Assembly (NCBI RefSeq): GCF_042654245.1
Contig: NZ_JBHSGI010000033.1
Location: forward strand, 186,001-250,000
Source of the DNA: Seohaeicola_A nanhaiensis
Lineage (GTDB): Bacteria; Pseudomonadota; Alphaproteobacteria; Rhodobacterales; Rhodobacteraceae
Length of the DNA stretch: 64,000 bases
Direction: 5' to 3'
The notes below the pieces were generated by a model. It was not told the DNA's origin. It searched no databases and saw nothing but the letters and a program-made list of their open reading frames with translations. A program made the translations under genes and the position numbers. This document shows positions 54,908-63,975 of this stretch, piece by piece (the first letter of the stretch is position 1; each line of letters begins with the position of its first letter).

Positions 54908-55765
54908 TCAGGCTGCCGTCTCTTCCGATGTCGGGGCGCGGCGGACAAGGCGCGCGTAGGCGCTGGGGCGCAGCGGATAGCTCATCTGGCTTTTGAGCGT
55001 CGGCTGCATGTCGTCGGCCACGCCGAGCGGCCCGTCACAGGGACCGGGCAGGTAGAAGGTCCCGAACATCCGGTCGAACAGGCAGAAGATTTCGGCAAAG
55101 TTCTTGTCGAAGGCCTTTTCCTCGGCCGAGTGATGCCAGCGATGCATCGCGGGCGAGACGATGTACTTGCCCCACCGCCCGAAGGTGAAGGGCAGGTCGG
55201 CGTGGATGAAATAGCCGTAATAGCCGCGCAGCATCCCGTTGAAGATCACCGCATAGGCGGGAAAACCCATCATCAGAATGGCACTGCCGACCAGCCCGTG
55301 GACCGTGAGCAGGTTGATCGGGTGCCAGCGGTTGGTCGTGATCCAGGTCACATGGGTGTCGGAGTGGTGGACCGCATGCGCGGGCCAGAGCAGCGCCGAA
55401 TGGTCGAGCCGGTGACGCCAGTAGCTGAAGAAATCGGCCAGGAAGACGGCAAGGAACAGCACGAGGACGGTTGGCAGGCTGGCCCAGCTTTCGGGGCGGA
55501 ACAGCACGAGGTCGTTGGTCACCAGCCATGAATGCAGCGCGGTGATGACAACGGCCAATACCGGGCCTGCGAAGAGGGCGTTGAAGACCAGGATCTTGAG
55601 CGTGAGCCCGGTTTCGGGGAGGGCGCTTCGCAGATCCGGGAGAAAGTCGCGGCCCTTGAAGTGCCAGCCGAGACCAAGGAAGACCACCGCCGGAATGAGC
55701 ATGTAGGTCAGGGCCTGAACCACGTTGATCGCGCTCTCGCGCAACAGGTCGATGACCAGATCCAT
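54908..55765 (-). CDS. Sterol desaturase/fatty acid hydroxylase family membrane protein
   Basis: A 285-residue integral membrane protein. The three His boxes of the family are visible: HRLDH, HAVHHSDTH and HRWHH, with four to five hydrophobic spans. These bind a di-iron centre that hydroxylates or desaturates a lipid chain. The Met at 55765 (MDLVIDLL) is taken; upstream codons are not conserved. It is convergent with the DUF1150 gene. Possible substrates include carotenoids, hopanoids and fatty acids, and I cannot pick one. Confidence 0.86.
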   Translation of the reverse strand: MDLVIDLLRESAINVVQALTYMLIPAVVFLGLGWHFKGRDFLPDLRSALPETGLTLKILVFNALFAGPVLAVVITALHSWLVTNDLVLFRPESWASLPTVLVLFLAVFLADFFSYWRHRLDHSALLWPAHAVHHSDTHVTWITTNRWHPINLLTVHGLVGSAILMMGFPAYAVIFNGMLRGYYGYFIHADLPFTFGRWGKYIVSPAMHRWHHSAEEKAFDKNFAEIFCLFDRMFGTFYLPGPCDGPLGVADDMQPTLKSQMSYPLRPSAYARLVRRAPTSEETAA

Positions 55766-55963
55766 TCTTTCTGTCCCTCTGCATTCTGCCGATGCCGGCC
55801 CGCTTCGCGGAGCCCGGGCGCAGGCTCGCGGGAAATACGGGCGCAATCATGGCGCGCAGGGGGCCATTTGCGCTCCGTCGCCGAAAACGCGGGCGCGACT
55901 TGTGCGGGCGGCGGGAACAGGCCATCTACGGATAACGAAGGTGTGCACGAAAGGCCCGAATCC

Positions 55964-56851
55964 ATGAGCCTGTTCCAATTCGACTGGGTCGATGCCTTTG
56001 CCGACCGGGCCTTCGGCGGCAACGGCTGTGCGGTGGTGCATGGCGGGGCGGTGCTGGACGAGGCCACCGCGACAGCCTTCGTGCGCGAGACCTCGCTGGT
56101 CGAATGCACCTTTACCGGACCCTCCGATGTGGCCGACGTGCGCGTGCGCTATTTCCTGGCCAGCCGCGAGATCCCCTTTGCCGGGCATCCCACCATCGCC
56201 ACGGTGGCCGCCATGCGGTCGCGCGGGATGATCGCGGGCGCGCGCATCACGCTGGAGACCGGGGCGGGGGTGATCCCGGTCGCCTTCGAGGGCGACCGGA
56301 TCGTCATGACCCAGATCGCGCCGGTTTTCGGGGCCGAGGTGGAACGCTCGCTGGTGGCGCAGGCGATCCGACTGTCGCCCGAGGATATCGTCGGCCAGCC
56401 GCAGGTCGTGTCGACCGGGCTGCCCTTCTGCATCACGGTGCTGCGCGATCATGCGGCCCTGCGTGCCGCGCGGCTGAATGTCGAGGCGTTGCGGCGCGTG
56501 GCCGAAAGCGCCGGGTTTGCCGGGTCGGACATGGCCGAGCCGTTTCTGGTCACGTTGCAGGGCGCCACCGAGGCGGGCGACACCTTCTCACGCCTGCTGC
56601 TCGCGCCACCCAGCCCGGCCGAGGATCCGTTCACCGGCTCGGCCACCGGGGCGATGGCGGCCTATCTCTGGAAGCACGGACTGATGACGCTGGACAGCTT
56701 CACCGCCGAGCAGGGGCACTGGATGGGACGGCCCGGCACGGCCACCGTCACCCGGATGGGTCCGCCCGAGGCGATGACCGGCATCCGCGTGGCGGGGCAG
56801 GGGTTCGTGCTGATGCGCGGCGAGGTCGACCTGCCGGGCGGGGAGCGTTGA
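55964..56851 (+). CDS. PhzF family epimerase/isomerase-like protein
   Basis: A 295-residue protein. FQFDWVDAFADRAFGGNGCAVVH is the N-terminal signature with the catalytic Asp/Glu region, VRYFLASREIPFAGHPTIATV follows, and EDPFTGSATGAMAAYLWKHGL is the second half-barrel's matching loop. The fold is that of diaminopimelate epimerase. PhzF isomerises a phenazine precursor, but most relatives are of unknown function. No phenazine genes are nearby. It is followed by a glycosyltransferase gene after five bases. Confidence 0.9.
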   Translation: MSLFQFDWVDAFADRAFGGNGCAVVHGGAVLDEATATAFVRETSLVECTFTGPSDVADVRVRYFLASREIPFAGHPTIATVAAMRSRGMIAGARITLETGAGVIPVAFEGDRIVMTQIAPVFGAEVERSLVAQAIRLSPEDIVGQPQVVSTGLPFCITVLRDHAALRAARLNVEALRRVAESAGFAGSDMAEPFLVTLQGATEAGDTFSRLLLAPPSPAEDPFTGSATGAMAAYLWKHGLMTLDSFTAEQGHWMGRPGTATVTRMGPPEAMTGIRVAGQGFVLMRGEVDLPGGER

Positions 56852-56856
56852 GCGCC

Positions 56857-57720
56857 ATGCCCTATGAGCCGGCGATTGCCGTCCTGCCCTATGGACATCA
56901 CCAGAAGTCGGGCCTTCAGGCCACGCCGGTGGAGGATCTGATCTGGCCGCTGGGCTGCCCCGACCGGCTGTTCGGCGGCACGGTCGCGGACATGCGGCCG
57001 CAGGATCACCTGCTGATGTATCCGCGCACGCTGACCCATTTCCGGCGGCGCGCGGCGATCCAGGCGAAGGTCTCGCTGATGCTGTTCGAACCGGCCTTCA
57101 TCCACGCGCGCCATCATGCGCTCCTGCGCCTGACCTGGCGGCGGTTCTTCCGGATCCTGACCTTCGACGAAACGCTGCTGACGCGGATCCCGAACGGCAT
57201 TTTCTTTCCACTCGGATCGACCTGGGTGCCGGAATGGCGCACCCTCGACGTGACCAAGGACCGGATGTGTTCGCTGATCGCCTCGGCCAAGCGCGACAGC
57301 GAAGGGCACCAGCTGCGCCACGCCGTCGCCGACTGGGCGCGCGAGACGGGGCAGGATGTAGAGCTGCTGGGCGGCGGCTACGCGCCTTTCGGGCAGAAGG
57401 CCGAAGGGCTGGCGCGCTATCGCTATTCGGTGGTGATCGAGAACGTGCGCGAGCGAAATTACTTCTCGGAGAAACTGCTGGACGCCGTTTTCTGTTCGAC
57501 CATACCGATCTATTGGGGTTGTCCCAATATCGAGGATTTCTTCGACCCCGCGGGCATCATCCTGTGCTCCGGCGAGGAGGATATCCGCCGCGCCGTGCTG
57601 GCCATGTCGGAGGCGGATTACGCCGCGCGCCTGCCGCGCCTTCAGGCGTTGCAGCCGGTGCTCGACCCCTACGCGCGGGTCGAGGAGCGCGCGGCACGGG
57701 CCTTGCTCGCCTCGCTCTGA
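56857..57720 (+). CDS. Glycosyltransferase family 10-like (fucosyltransferase-type)
   Basis: A 287-residue protein. YRYSVVIENVRERNYFSEKLLDAVFCSTIPIYWGCPNIEDFF is the GT10 C-terminal GDP-sugar motif with the Glu and Asn typical of alpha-1,3-fucosyltransferases. The N-terminal acceptor domain is short. LASAKRDSEGHQLRHAVA is the linker. It would add a deoxy-sugar to a surface glycan. The start at 56857 follows the PhzF stop by five bases with GGGGAGCG upstream. The donor and acceptor are unknown. Confidence 0.82.
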   Translation: MPYEPAIAVLPYGHHQKSGLQATPVEDLIWPLGCPDRLFGGTVADMRPQDHLLMYPRTLTHFRRRAAIQAKVSLMLFEPAFIHARHHALLRLTWRRFFRILTFDETLLTRIPNGIFFPLGSTWVPEWRTLDVTKDRMCSLIASAKRDSEGHQLRHAVADWARETGQDVELLGGGYAPFGQKAEGLARYRYSVVIENVRERNYFSEKLLDAVFCSTIPIYWGCPNIEDFFDPAGIILCSGEEDIRRAVLAMSEADYAARLPRLQALQPVLDPYARVEERAARALLASL

Positions 57721-57736
57721 CGCGCCTCCCTGAATG

Positions 57737-57797
57737 CGAAGGGGCGCCCCGTTTCCGGCGCGCCCCCTGCTTCTTCTCTTGTCAAATACTCCCGCCG
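57737..57797. repeat. Hairpin plus REP-like tail after the GT10-like gene
   Basis: A GC-rich inverted repeat (GGGGCGC at 57740-57746 and GCGCCCC at 57759-57765) is followed by the sequence at 57770-57797. On the minus strand this reads GGGAGTATTTGACAAGAG, matching the tail at 5770-5794. The same unit occurs twice in this window in opposite orientations. It may be the end of the convergent genes here. Confidence 0.5.
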
Positions 57798-57830
57798 GAG
57801 GCATCGCGCCGCAGTCGCGATTGCGCCGTC

Positions 57831-59540
57831 TCAGCCGGCGATCAGGCCCATGTTCTCGAGCTTGAGCAGGACCTGATGCGCGCAGTTGTCGACGTCGGAG
57901 CCTTCCGTCTCGACCCGCAGCTCGGGGTTTTCGGGAACGTCATAGGGGTCGGAGATCCCGGTGAATTCCTTGATCTTGCCCTCGCGCGCCAGCTTGTAGA
58001 GACCCTTGCGGTCGCGCCGTTCGCATTCCTCGATGGAGGTTGCGACATGCACTTCGAGGAAGGCGCCGTATTGTTCCACATCCTCGCGCACCGCGCGCCG
58101 GGTCGTGGCATAGGGCGCGATCGGGGCGCAGATGGCGATACCGCCGTTCTTGGTGATCTCGGAGGCGACATAGCCGATGCGGCGGATGTTCAGGTCGCGA
58201 TGCTCTTTCGAGAAGCCGAGCTCCGAGCTGAGGTTCTTGCGCACGATGTCGCCGTCGAGCAGCGTCACCGGGCGGCCGCCCATCTCCATCAGCTTGACCA
58301 TCAGCGCGTTGGCGATGGTCGACTTGCCCGAGCCGGAGAAGCCGGTGAAGAAGACGGTGAAGCCCTGTTGCGACCGCGGCGGACGCGTGCGGCGCAACTC
58401 CTTCACCACTTCGGGGAAGGAGAACCATTCCGGGATCTCCAGCCCCTCGGCCAGACGGCGGCGCAGTTCGGTGCCCGAGATGTCGAGCACGGTGTCGCCC
58501 TCGGGCACCTCGTTCGCCGGGTAATACTGCGCCTTCTCCTGCACGTAGACCATGTGCTTGAAGTCGACCATTTCGACGCCGATTTCGTCCTCATACTGCT
58601 TGAACAACTCCTGGGCGTCGTAGGGGCCGTAGAAATCCTTGCCCTGGCTGTTCTTGCCCGGGCCGGCGTGGTCGCGGCCGACGATGAAGTGGGTGCAGCC
58701 GTGGTTGCGGCGGATGATCCCGTGCCAGACCGCCTCGCGCGGGCCGGCCATGCGCATCGCCAGGTTCAGCAGGCTCATGTTGGTGGTGGCGGCGGGATAC
58801 TTGTCGAGCACCGCCTCGTAGCAGCGCACGCGGGTGAAGTGATCGACGTCGCCCGGCTTGGTCATGCCGACCACGGGATGGATCAGCAGGTTGGCCTGCG
58901 CCTCTTTCGCGGCGCGGAAGGTCAGTTCCTGGTGGGCGCGGTGCAGCGGATTGCGGGTCTGGAAGGCGACGATGCGGCGCCAGCCGACCTTGCGGAACCA
59001 TGCGCGCAATTCGTTCGGGGTGTCGCGGCGGGCGCGGAAGTCATAGTGGATCGGCTGCTGGATGCCGGTCACCGGACCGCCGAGATAGACCTTGCCGGCG
59101 GTGTTGTGCAGGTAGTTGACGGCCGGGTGCGCCGAGTCGTCGGCGCCAAAGACCTTGGCCGCCTCGTTGGCCTTGTTCGGCACCCAACGGTCGGTCACGG
59201 TCATCGTCGCGAGGATCACGCCTTCCTGGTCGCGCAGCGCGATGTCTTCGCCGATCTCGAGCCCTTCGGCGAATTTCTCGGACACGTCGAGCGTGATCGG
59301 CATCGGCCAGAGCGTGCCGTCGGCCAGGCGCATGTTCTCGACCACGCCGTCGTAATCGGCTTCCGACAGGAAGCCCTTGAGCGGGAAGAACCCGCCGTTC
59401 ATCAGCAGTTCAAGGTCGCAGATCTGGCGCGGGGTCAGGTCGTGGCTTTTGAGGCTGGCGGCTTCGACCTTCAGCTTTTGTGCCGAGTCGTAGGATACAT
59501 AAAGCTCGGGGACCGGGGCCAGGTTGCTAAGCATGTTCAT
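57831..59540 (-). CDS. Bifunctional sulfate adenylyltransferase/APS kinase
   Basis: A 569-residue fusion. The ATP sulfurylase part has VAFQTRNPLHRAHQELTFRAA with the QTRNPLHRAH motif and GRDHAGPGKNSQGKDFYGPYDAQ. The APS kinase part begins FFTGFSGSGKSTIANALM and includes LDGDIVRKNLSSELGFSKEHRDLNIRRIG and FTGISDPYDVPENP. It turns sulfate and ATP to APS and then PAPS, for sulfate assimilation and sulfation. The sulfotransferase at 13103 would use the product. The start at 59540 (MNMLSN) is chosen, with 59534 as an alternative. Confidence 0.96.
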   Translation of the reverse strand: MNMLSNLAPVPELYVSYDSAQKLKVEAASLKSHDLTPRQICDLELLMNGGFFPLKGFLSEADYDGVVENMRLADGTLWPMPITLDVSEKFAEGLEIGEDIALRDQEGVILATMTVTDRWVPNKANEAAKVFGADDSAHPAVNYLHNTAGKVYLGGPVTGIQQPIHYDFRARRDTPNELRAWFRKVGWRRIVAFQTRNPLHRAHQELTFRAAKEAQANLLIHPVVGMTKPGDVDHFTRVRCYEAVLDKYPAATTNMSLLNLAMRMAGPREAVWHGIIRRNHGCTHFIVGRDHAGPGKNSQGKDFYGPYDAQELFKQYEDEIGVEMVDFKHMVYVQEKAQYYPANEVPEGDTVLDISGTELRRRLAEGLEIPEWFSFPEVVKELRRTRPPRSQQGFTVFFTGFSGSGKSTIANALMVKLMEMGGRPVTLLDGDIVRKNLSSELGFSKEHRDLNIRRIGYVASEITKNGGIAICAPIAPYATTRRAVREDVEQYGAFLEVHVATSIEECERRDRKGLYKLAREGKIKEFTGISDPYDVPENPELRVETEGSDVDNCAHQVLLKLENMGLIAG

Positions 59541-59678
59541 CTCAATCTTTCGGTTGGTCGTGTCGCACGGGGGCCAATAGCCCTTCGCGGCGCGCTTACC
59601 CATAAGGCAGGGCGAAAGTCTAGAGTTGCATGACGGATTTCTGGGCGGCGGGCTTTTTTGGCGCGGCGAACCGCCGAT

Positions 59679-61361
59679 TCAGGCGACGGGAACCGCGGGC
59701 TCGAGCAGGGCGGCAATCTCGGCGGCGTGCTTGAGCGGCAGCGCGGCCACCGGTTCGGCCACGCCGCGCAGCTCCAGCGTGACGAGCGCCATGTCCGCGG
59801 TGTCGAGCCCGGCGCCGGTCAGCAGCGGGCCGGAGACCAGCGCCTCGACCGCCATGTCCTTGGTCATCGCCTCGAGCCGGCTGGCGGCGTTCACCGTCTC
59901 GCCGATGATCGTGCGGGGCGCATGGCCGGCGGCACCGATCTCGCCCTGAACCAGATCGCCGAGGTGCAGGCCGATGCCGATGCGGATGGCGGACGCGCCT
60001 TCCGAGGCGAGGCCCTGGTTGAAGGTGGCGAGCGCGCGACCGATCCCGGCGGCCGCGCGCAGTGCGGCGCGGGCCGAGGTTGCCTCGTCCGGGGCCTCGA
60101 ACAGGGCGAGCAGTCCGTCGCCCAGGTATTTGTCGACCACGCCGCCCGAGGCGGTGATGGCGGGAACGATGGCGTCGAAGAAGCGGTTCAGCAGGAAGAC
60201 CACGTCGTAGGGCAGCTGCCCGGTCGTGCGCGCGGTAAAGCCGCGGATGTCGAGGAACAGCACCGCCATGCGGCGTTCCTGGCCCTGGCTGGCATGGGCG
60301 CGGTTGCGCCGGCCGTCGGGGCGGAAGACGCGGAAGACGGTCAGCGGCTGGACCGGGCGGATCTGGCAGGCAAGGCGGGTGCCGGGCGGCGCGCCGACGG
60401 CGGCGAGGCTTTTCGCCTCGGCCTCGGAGGGCGGGTGCAGCAGGTCGGCGCCTTCCTCGACCAGCACGCGGCAGGTGGTGCAGCGGCCGCGCCCGCCGCA
60501 AAGCGCGGTATGGGGCACGCCGTTGGCGCGCGACATTTCCAGCAGTGTCGGTCCGCGCGGCGAGGAGATGTCCGGCCCGTCGATATAGCGCACGCGCACC
60601 GCCTGCCGTCCGCGCCGCAGCCTGCGCCCGAGATAGACCGCGGCGACCAGTGCGAGCAGGCCCCAGTAGATCCATTCGGTTGTTTTCTGGATCGAGATCA
60701 GCGCGACGAAGGTGTCGCGGTCGGGCCAGTGCAGCGCCGCGCGGATCGAGGCGCGCAGGTCGGGGTCCGCGAAGACCGCGGCGATGCGGCGCCCTTCGGT
60801 CAGGAAACCGGCGAGGGCGAAGAACGGCACCAGCGTGGCCAGCGCGATCAGCCAGGGCAGGCCGCGGCGCCAGCGCGGTTCGCCGCGCAGCCAGAAGTGC
60901 AGGCCCATGCAGCCATGGGTCCAGACGATCAGCAGCAGCAGGCTTTGCAGCCAGCCGTCCTTGGACCCGAAGATCAGCCCGATCAGGTAGACGAACCTGT
61001 CGTCCACCCCATAGGCCGAGTGGGCGACGCGGGTGAAGACGATGTGGACGATCAGCAGCAGCGGGATGATCAGACCGAGCGCGATCTGGGTGGCCTCCCA
61101 GAGCGGCATCCGCAGCGTGCGCCGGCCGGCGAGTTTCCACAGGGCAAGGCCCGCGTGGGTCAGCAGCGCGCCGTAGAGCACCGCCGCGCCAAGCGGGTTG
61201 CGGGTGACGACCTGGCGCCAGCCCTGCGCGCGGTCCATCAGGTCGGGCGAGAACAGGCCAAGGCCGATGTTGAGGAAATGGAACAGCGCATAGGCAAAGA
61301 GCACCAGGCCCGAGACGATGCGCGCCCGTGTCACCCAATTGCCGCGCCAGATCGTGGTCAC
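59679..61361 (-). CDS. Membrane/2Fe-2S ferredoxin/class III nucleotide cyclase fusion
   Basis: A 560-residue protein in three parts. Residues 1-255 hold about six membrane helices with several His (for example in LLLIVHIVFTRVAHSAYG and VWTHGCMGLHFW), similar to a haem-binding fumarate reductase-like anchor. Residues about 262-345 are a plant-type 2Fe-2S ferredoxin with Cys288, Cys294, Cys297 and Cys332. Residues 365-545 are a class III cyclase: Asp371 and Asp415 for metal, Lys411 for adenine, and VNAASRLE with the Asn/Arg pair. All key residues for an active adenylate cyclase are present. It likely couples membrane redox state to cAMP; this is inferred. Confidence 0.9.
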   Translation of the reverse strand: MTTIWRGNWVTRARIVSGLVLFAYALFHFLNIGLGLFSPDLMDRAQGWRQVVTRNPLGAAVLYGALLTHAGLALWKLAGRRTLRMPLWEATQIALGLIIPLLLIVHIVFTRVAHSAYGVDDRFVYLIGLIFGSKDGWLQSLLLLIVWTHGCMGLHFWLRGEPRWRRGLPWLIALATLVPFFALAGFLTEGRRIAAVFADPDLRASIRAALHWPDRDTFVALISIQKTTEWIYWGLLALVAAVYLGRRLRRGRQAVRVRYIDGPDISSPRGPTLLEMSRANGVPHTALCGGRGRCTTCRVLVEEGADLLHPPSEAEAKSLAAVGAPPGTRLACQIRPVQPLTVFRVFRPDGRRNRAHASQGQERRMAVLFLDIRGFTARTTGQLPYDVVFLLNRFFDAIVPAITASGGVVDKYLGDGLLALFEAPDEATSARAALRAAAGIGRALATFNQGLASEGASAIRIGIGLHLGDLVQGEIGAAGHAPRTIIGETVNAASRLEAMTKDMAVEALVSGPLLTGAGLDTADMALVTLELRGVAEPVAALPLKHAAEIAALLEPAVPVA

Positions 61362-61439
61362 ACCCGAACTCCGTTGTCGGCCGTTCGGGAAAGTCTGCGG
61401 CGCGCGCCGTCCGAGGTCAAGCGGCGGGCGCTTGCGCGG

Positions 61440-62411
61440 TCACTCGGCGGCCGACGCGGCGGGAACGGCCGACTCTTCCGCCGCGAGGAAACGCTCGGCG
61501 TCGAGCGCGGCCATGCAGCCCATGCCGGCGCTGGTCACCGCCTGGCGATAGACGTGGTCGGTCAGGTCGCCCGCAGCAAAGACGCCGGGGATCGAGGTTT
61601 CGGTCGAGCCCGGTTTCACGACCACATAGCCGCCGTGATGGGTTTCAAGCTGGTCCTTGACCAGTTCGCTGGCCGGCGAGTGGCCGATCGCGACAAAGAC
61701 GCCCTTGGCCGGGATCTCGGTGATCTCGCCGGTCTTGACGTTCCTGACGCGCACGGCCTCGACCCCCAGCGGGTTGTCTGCGCCGACGACCTCGTCGAGT
61801 TCGTGGAACCAGAGCGGGACGATCTTGGGGTTCTTGAACAGGCGGTCCTGCAGGATGCGTTCGGCGCGCAGCTCGTCGCGGCGGTGGATCAGCGTGACCT
61901 TCGAGGCGAAGTTGGTGAGGAACAGCGCCTCTTCCACGGCGGTGTTGCCGCCGCCGATGACCACGATTTCCTGGCCGCGATAGAAGAAGCCGTCGCAGGT
62001 GGCGCAGGCGCTGACGCCGAAGCCCTTGAATTTCTCTTCGCTCGGCAGCCCCAGCCAGCGGGCGCGCGCGCCGGTGGCAAGGATCACCGCGTCGGCGGTA
62101 TAGGTGGTGCCGCTGTCGCCCTTGGCGGTGAAGGGGCGTTTCGACAGGTCCAGCGAGGTGATGATGTCGCCGACGATCTCGCAGCCCATCGCCCTGGCGT
62201 GGGACTCCATCCGCACCATCAGGTCGGGGCCCTGCACCTCGGTGTCACCGGGCCAGTTCTCGACCTCGGTGGTGGTGGTCAGCTGGCCGCCCGGTTCGAT
62301 CCCCTGCACCAGCAGCGGTTTCAGCATGGCGCGCGAGGCATAGACCCCGGCGGTATATCCCGCCGGCCCCGAGCCGATGATCAGAACCCTGCTGTGACGT
62401 GTCTCGGCCAT
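61440..62411 (-). CDS. trxB: Thioredoxin-disulfide reductase
   Basis: A 323-residue flavoprotein. VLIIGSGPAGYTAGVYA is the FAD fold, ACATCDGFFYRG holds the active disulfide Cys136-Cys139, and VIGGGNTAVEEALFL is the NADPH fold. AAGDLTDHVYRQAVTSAGMGCMAA closes the protein. It reduces thioredoxin with NADPH. The start at 62411 gives the standard N-terminus. It is divergent from an lrp gene, suggesting shared control. Confidence 0.97.
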   Translation of the reverse strand: MAETRHSRVLIIGSGPAGYTAGVYASRAMLKPLLVQGIEPGGQLTTTTEVENWPGDTEVQGPDLMVRMESHARAMGCEIVGDIITSLDLSKRPFTAKGDSGTTYTADAVILATGARARWLGLPSEEKFKGFGVSACATCDGFFYRGQEIVVIGGGNTAVEEALFLTNFASKVTLIHRRDELRAERILQDRLFKNPKIVPLWFHELDEVVGADNPLGVEAVRVRNVKTGEITEIPAKGVFVAIGHSPASELVKDQLETHHGGYVVVKPGSTETSIPGVFAAGDLTDHVYRQAVTSAGMGCMAALDAERFLAAEESAVPAASAAE

Positions 62412-62519
62412 GTCGTCCCCCAAAGTCGCAGTGGCAGCCTGTCCCGGATATAGCCATCGCACCGCCCGGATTGAACCCCCGATTTGGGGCCTCATTTTGC
62501 GGCAGGGGGCAGGAAGATA

Positions 62520-62568
62520 ATTGCGTGCGCCTGCAACATTATTGCGTCTGCCGGTTGCCTGCTATAAC
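62520..62568. promoter_or_regulatory. Direct repeats and -10 box upstream of lrp
   Basis: ATTGCGT-N2-GCC occurs at 62520-62531 and again at 62541-62552, exactly 21 bases (two helical turns) apart. A TATAAC box is at 62563-62568, before the lrp-type start. Same-face spacing suits an Lrp/AsnC-type regulator. Binding is inferred. Confidence 0.45.
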
Positions 62569-62592
62569 AAACGGAAAAAATCCGGAGCACTT

Positions 62593-63093
62593 ATGGTTGC
62601 CGCACGCCTCGATCCGATCGACCGCATGATCCTGTCCGAATTGCAGGCCGATGGCCGCATGACGAACGTCGAGCTGGCGCGCCGGGTCGGCATCTCGGCC
62701 CCGCCCTGCCTGCGGCGGGTGCGAACGCTGGAAGAGGCCGGGCTGATCGGAGGCTATCACGCCGACATCAATGCGCGCGAACTGGGGTTCGAGGTGCAGG
62801 TCTTTGTCATGGTCGGGCTCGACAGCCAGGCCGAGACGGCGCTGTCGGCCTTCGAGAACCGCTGCCGCGCCTGGCCGCTGGTGCGCGAGTGCCATATGCT
62901 GAACGGCGAGGTGGATTTCATCCTGAAATGCGTGGCGCCGGATCTGAGCAGTTTCCAGTCCTTCCTGACCGGCCAGCTGCTGACCGCGCCGAATGTCGCC
63001 AGCGTCAAGACCTCGCTGGTGATCCGCGTGGCCAAGGACGAGCCCGGCGTGCCCTTCGACGTGCTCGAGGAGCGCCTGAACAAGTCGGCCTGA
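62593..63093 (+). CDS. Lrp/AsnC family transcriptional regulator
   Basis: A 166-residue protein. LDPIDRMILSELQADGRMTNVELARRVGISAPPCLRRVRTLEEAGLI is the N-terminal HTH. FEVQVFVMVGLDSQAETALSAFE and the ligand-binding RAM domain follow, with VRECHMLNGEVDFILKCVAPDL. It senses amino acids in most family members. The start at 62593 (MVAARLDP) is family-like, and GGAGCACTT precedes it. Divergent from trxB, it may control both. The effector is unknown. Confidence 0.93.
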   Translation: MVAARLDPIDRMILSELQADGRMTNVELARRVGISAPPCLRRVRTLEEAGLIGGYHADINARELGFEVQVFVMVGLDSQAETALSAFENRCRAWPLVRECHMLNGEVDFILKCVAPDLSSFQSFLTGQLLTAPNVASVKTSLVIRVAKDEPGVPFDVLEERLNKSA

Positions 63094-63143
63094 TCCTGCG
63101 CTGGCTTGTGATCCCGCGCACCGGCCGCTAAGGCCATGTCCCC

Positions 63144-63944
63144 ATGAGCGATCCGATTGCCCCGCTGATCGAAAGCCTGCATGCGCAGGGCCGCCTGCGC
63201 GTCTGGTCGCTGGTCATCACCGCCTTTGGCGATCTGGTGCAGCACCGGGGCGGGGCGATGTCCTCGGCGCGGCTGGGCCGGCTGCTGGGCCGGGTCGGGA
63301 TCGAACAGGGCACCATGCGCACGGCGATGTCGCGGCTGGGGCAGGATGGCTGGGTCAGCAGCGAGCGGCGGGGGCGGTCGAGCCTCTATCGGCTGAGCGA
63401 CGAGGGGCTGGCCAAATTCGCGCCGGCGACCACGCGGATTTACGCGCCACCGCGCCGAGAGCCGGTGACCGACTGGGCGCTGAGCGTCAGCCTGAGCAGT
63501 GGCGCGCCCGAGATCATTTTGACTCCGGCCGAAGAGCCGGGGGGCGATGCCGATCTGCGGCTGACCGGGCGGATCGATGTCCTGTCGGACGCCTATCGCG
63601 CCGCTTTGCTGAGCGACTCGCACCGCGCCGCGCTGGAGGGTCTGGCGCGCGATCTGAAGGCGCTGCATTCGGTGCCGATAACCGCGCCGCTGGATGCCGC
63701 CGCGGCGCGGATGCTGCTGATCCACCGCTGGCGGCGGATCGTCCTGCGCTATCCGCAGTTTCCGGCCGAGCTGATGCCGGCGGATTCGCCTTTGGCGGAC
63801 CCCCGTCAGGCGGTGGCGGATGCCTACGGGCGGATCGCACCCCTGGCCGAGGTCTGGCTGGGCAGCGCGGACGGCGATCTGGAGGCAATGCCCGAGGCGG
63901 CAGACCGCTTTGCGCTGCGCTTTGGCGGGGCGCAACGGGCTTGA
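63144..63944 (+). CDS. PaaX family transcriptional regulator
   Basis: A 266-residue protein. LRVWSLVITAFGDLVQHRGGAMSSARLGRLLGRVGIEQGTMRTAMSRLGQDGWV is the N-terminal winged-helix of PaaX, and LLIHRWRRIVLRYPQFPAELMPADSPL is the C-terminal signature. PaaX represses phenylacetate catabolic genes and is released by phenylacetyl-CoA. No paa gene is seen in this window, but the gene that starts at 63976 may be a target. It follows lrp by 50 bases. Family recognition is firm. Confidence 0.9.
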   Translation: MSDPIAPLIESLHAQGRLRVWSLVITAFGDLVQHRGGAMSSARLGRLLGRVGIEQGTMRTAMSRLGQDGWVSSERRGRSSLYRLSDEGLAKFAPATTRIYAPPRREPVTDWALSVSLSSGAPEIILTPAEEPGGDADLRLTGRIDVLSDAYRAALLSDSHRAALEGLARDLKALHSVPITAPLDAAAARMLLIHRWRRIVLRYPQFPAELMPADSPLADPRQAVADAYGRIAPLAEVWLGSADGDLEAMPEAADRFALRFGGAQRA

Positions 63945-63975
63945 TTTGCCGCGCGTTTGGCGCGAGGCTTGGGGC

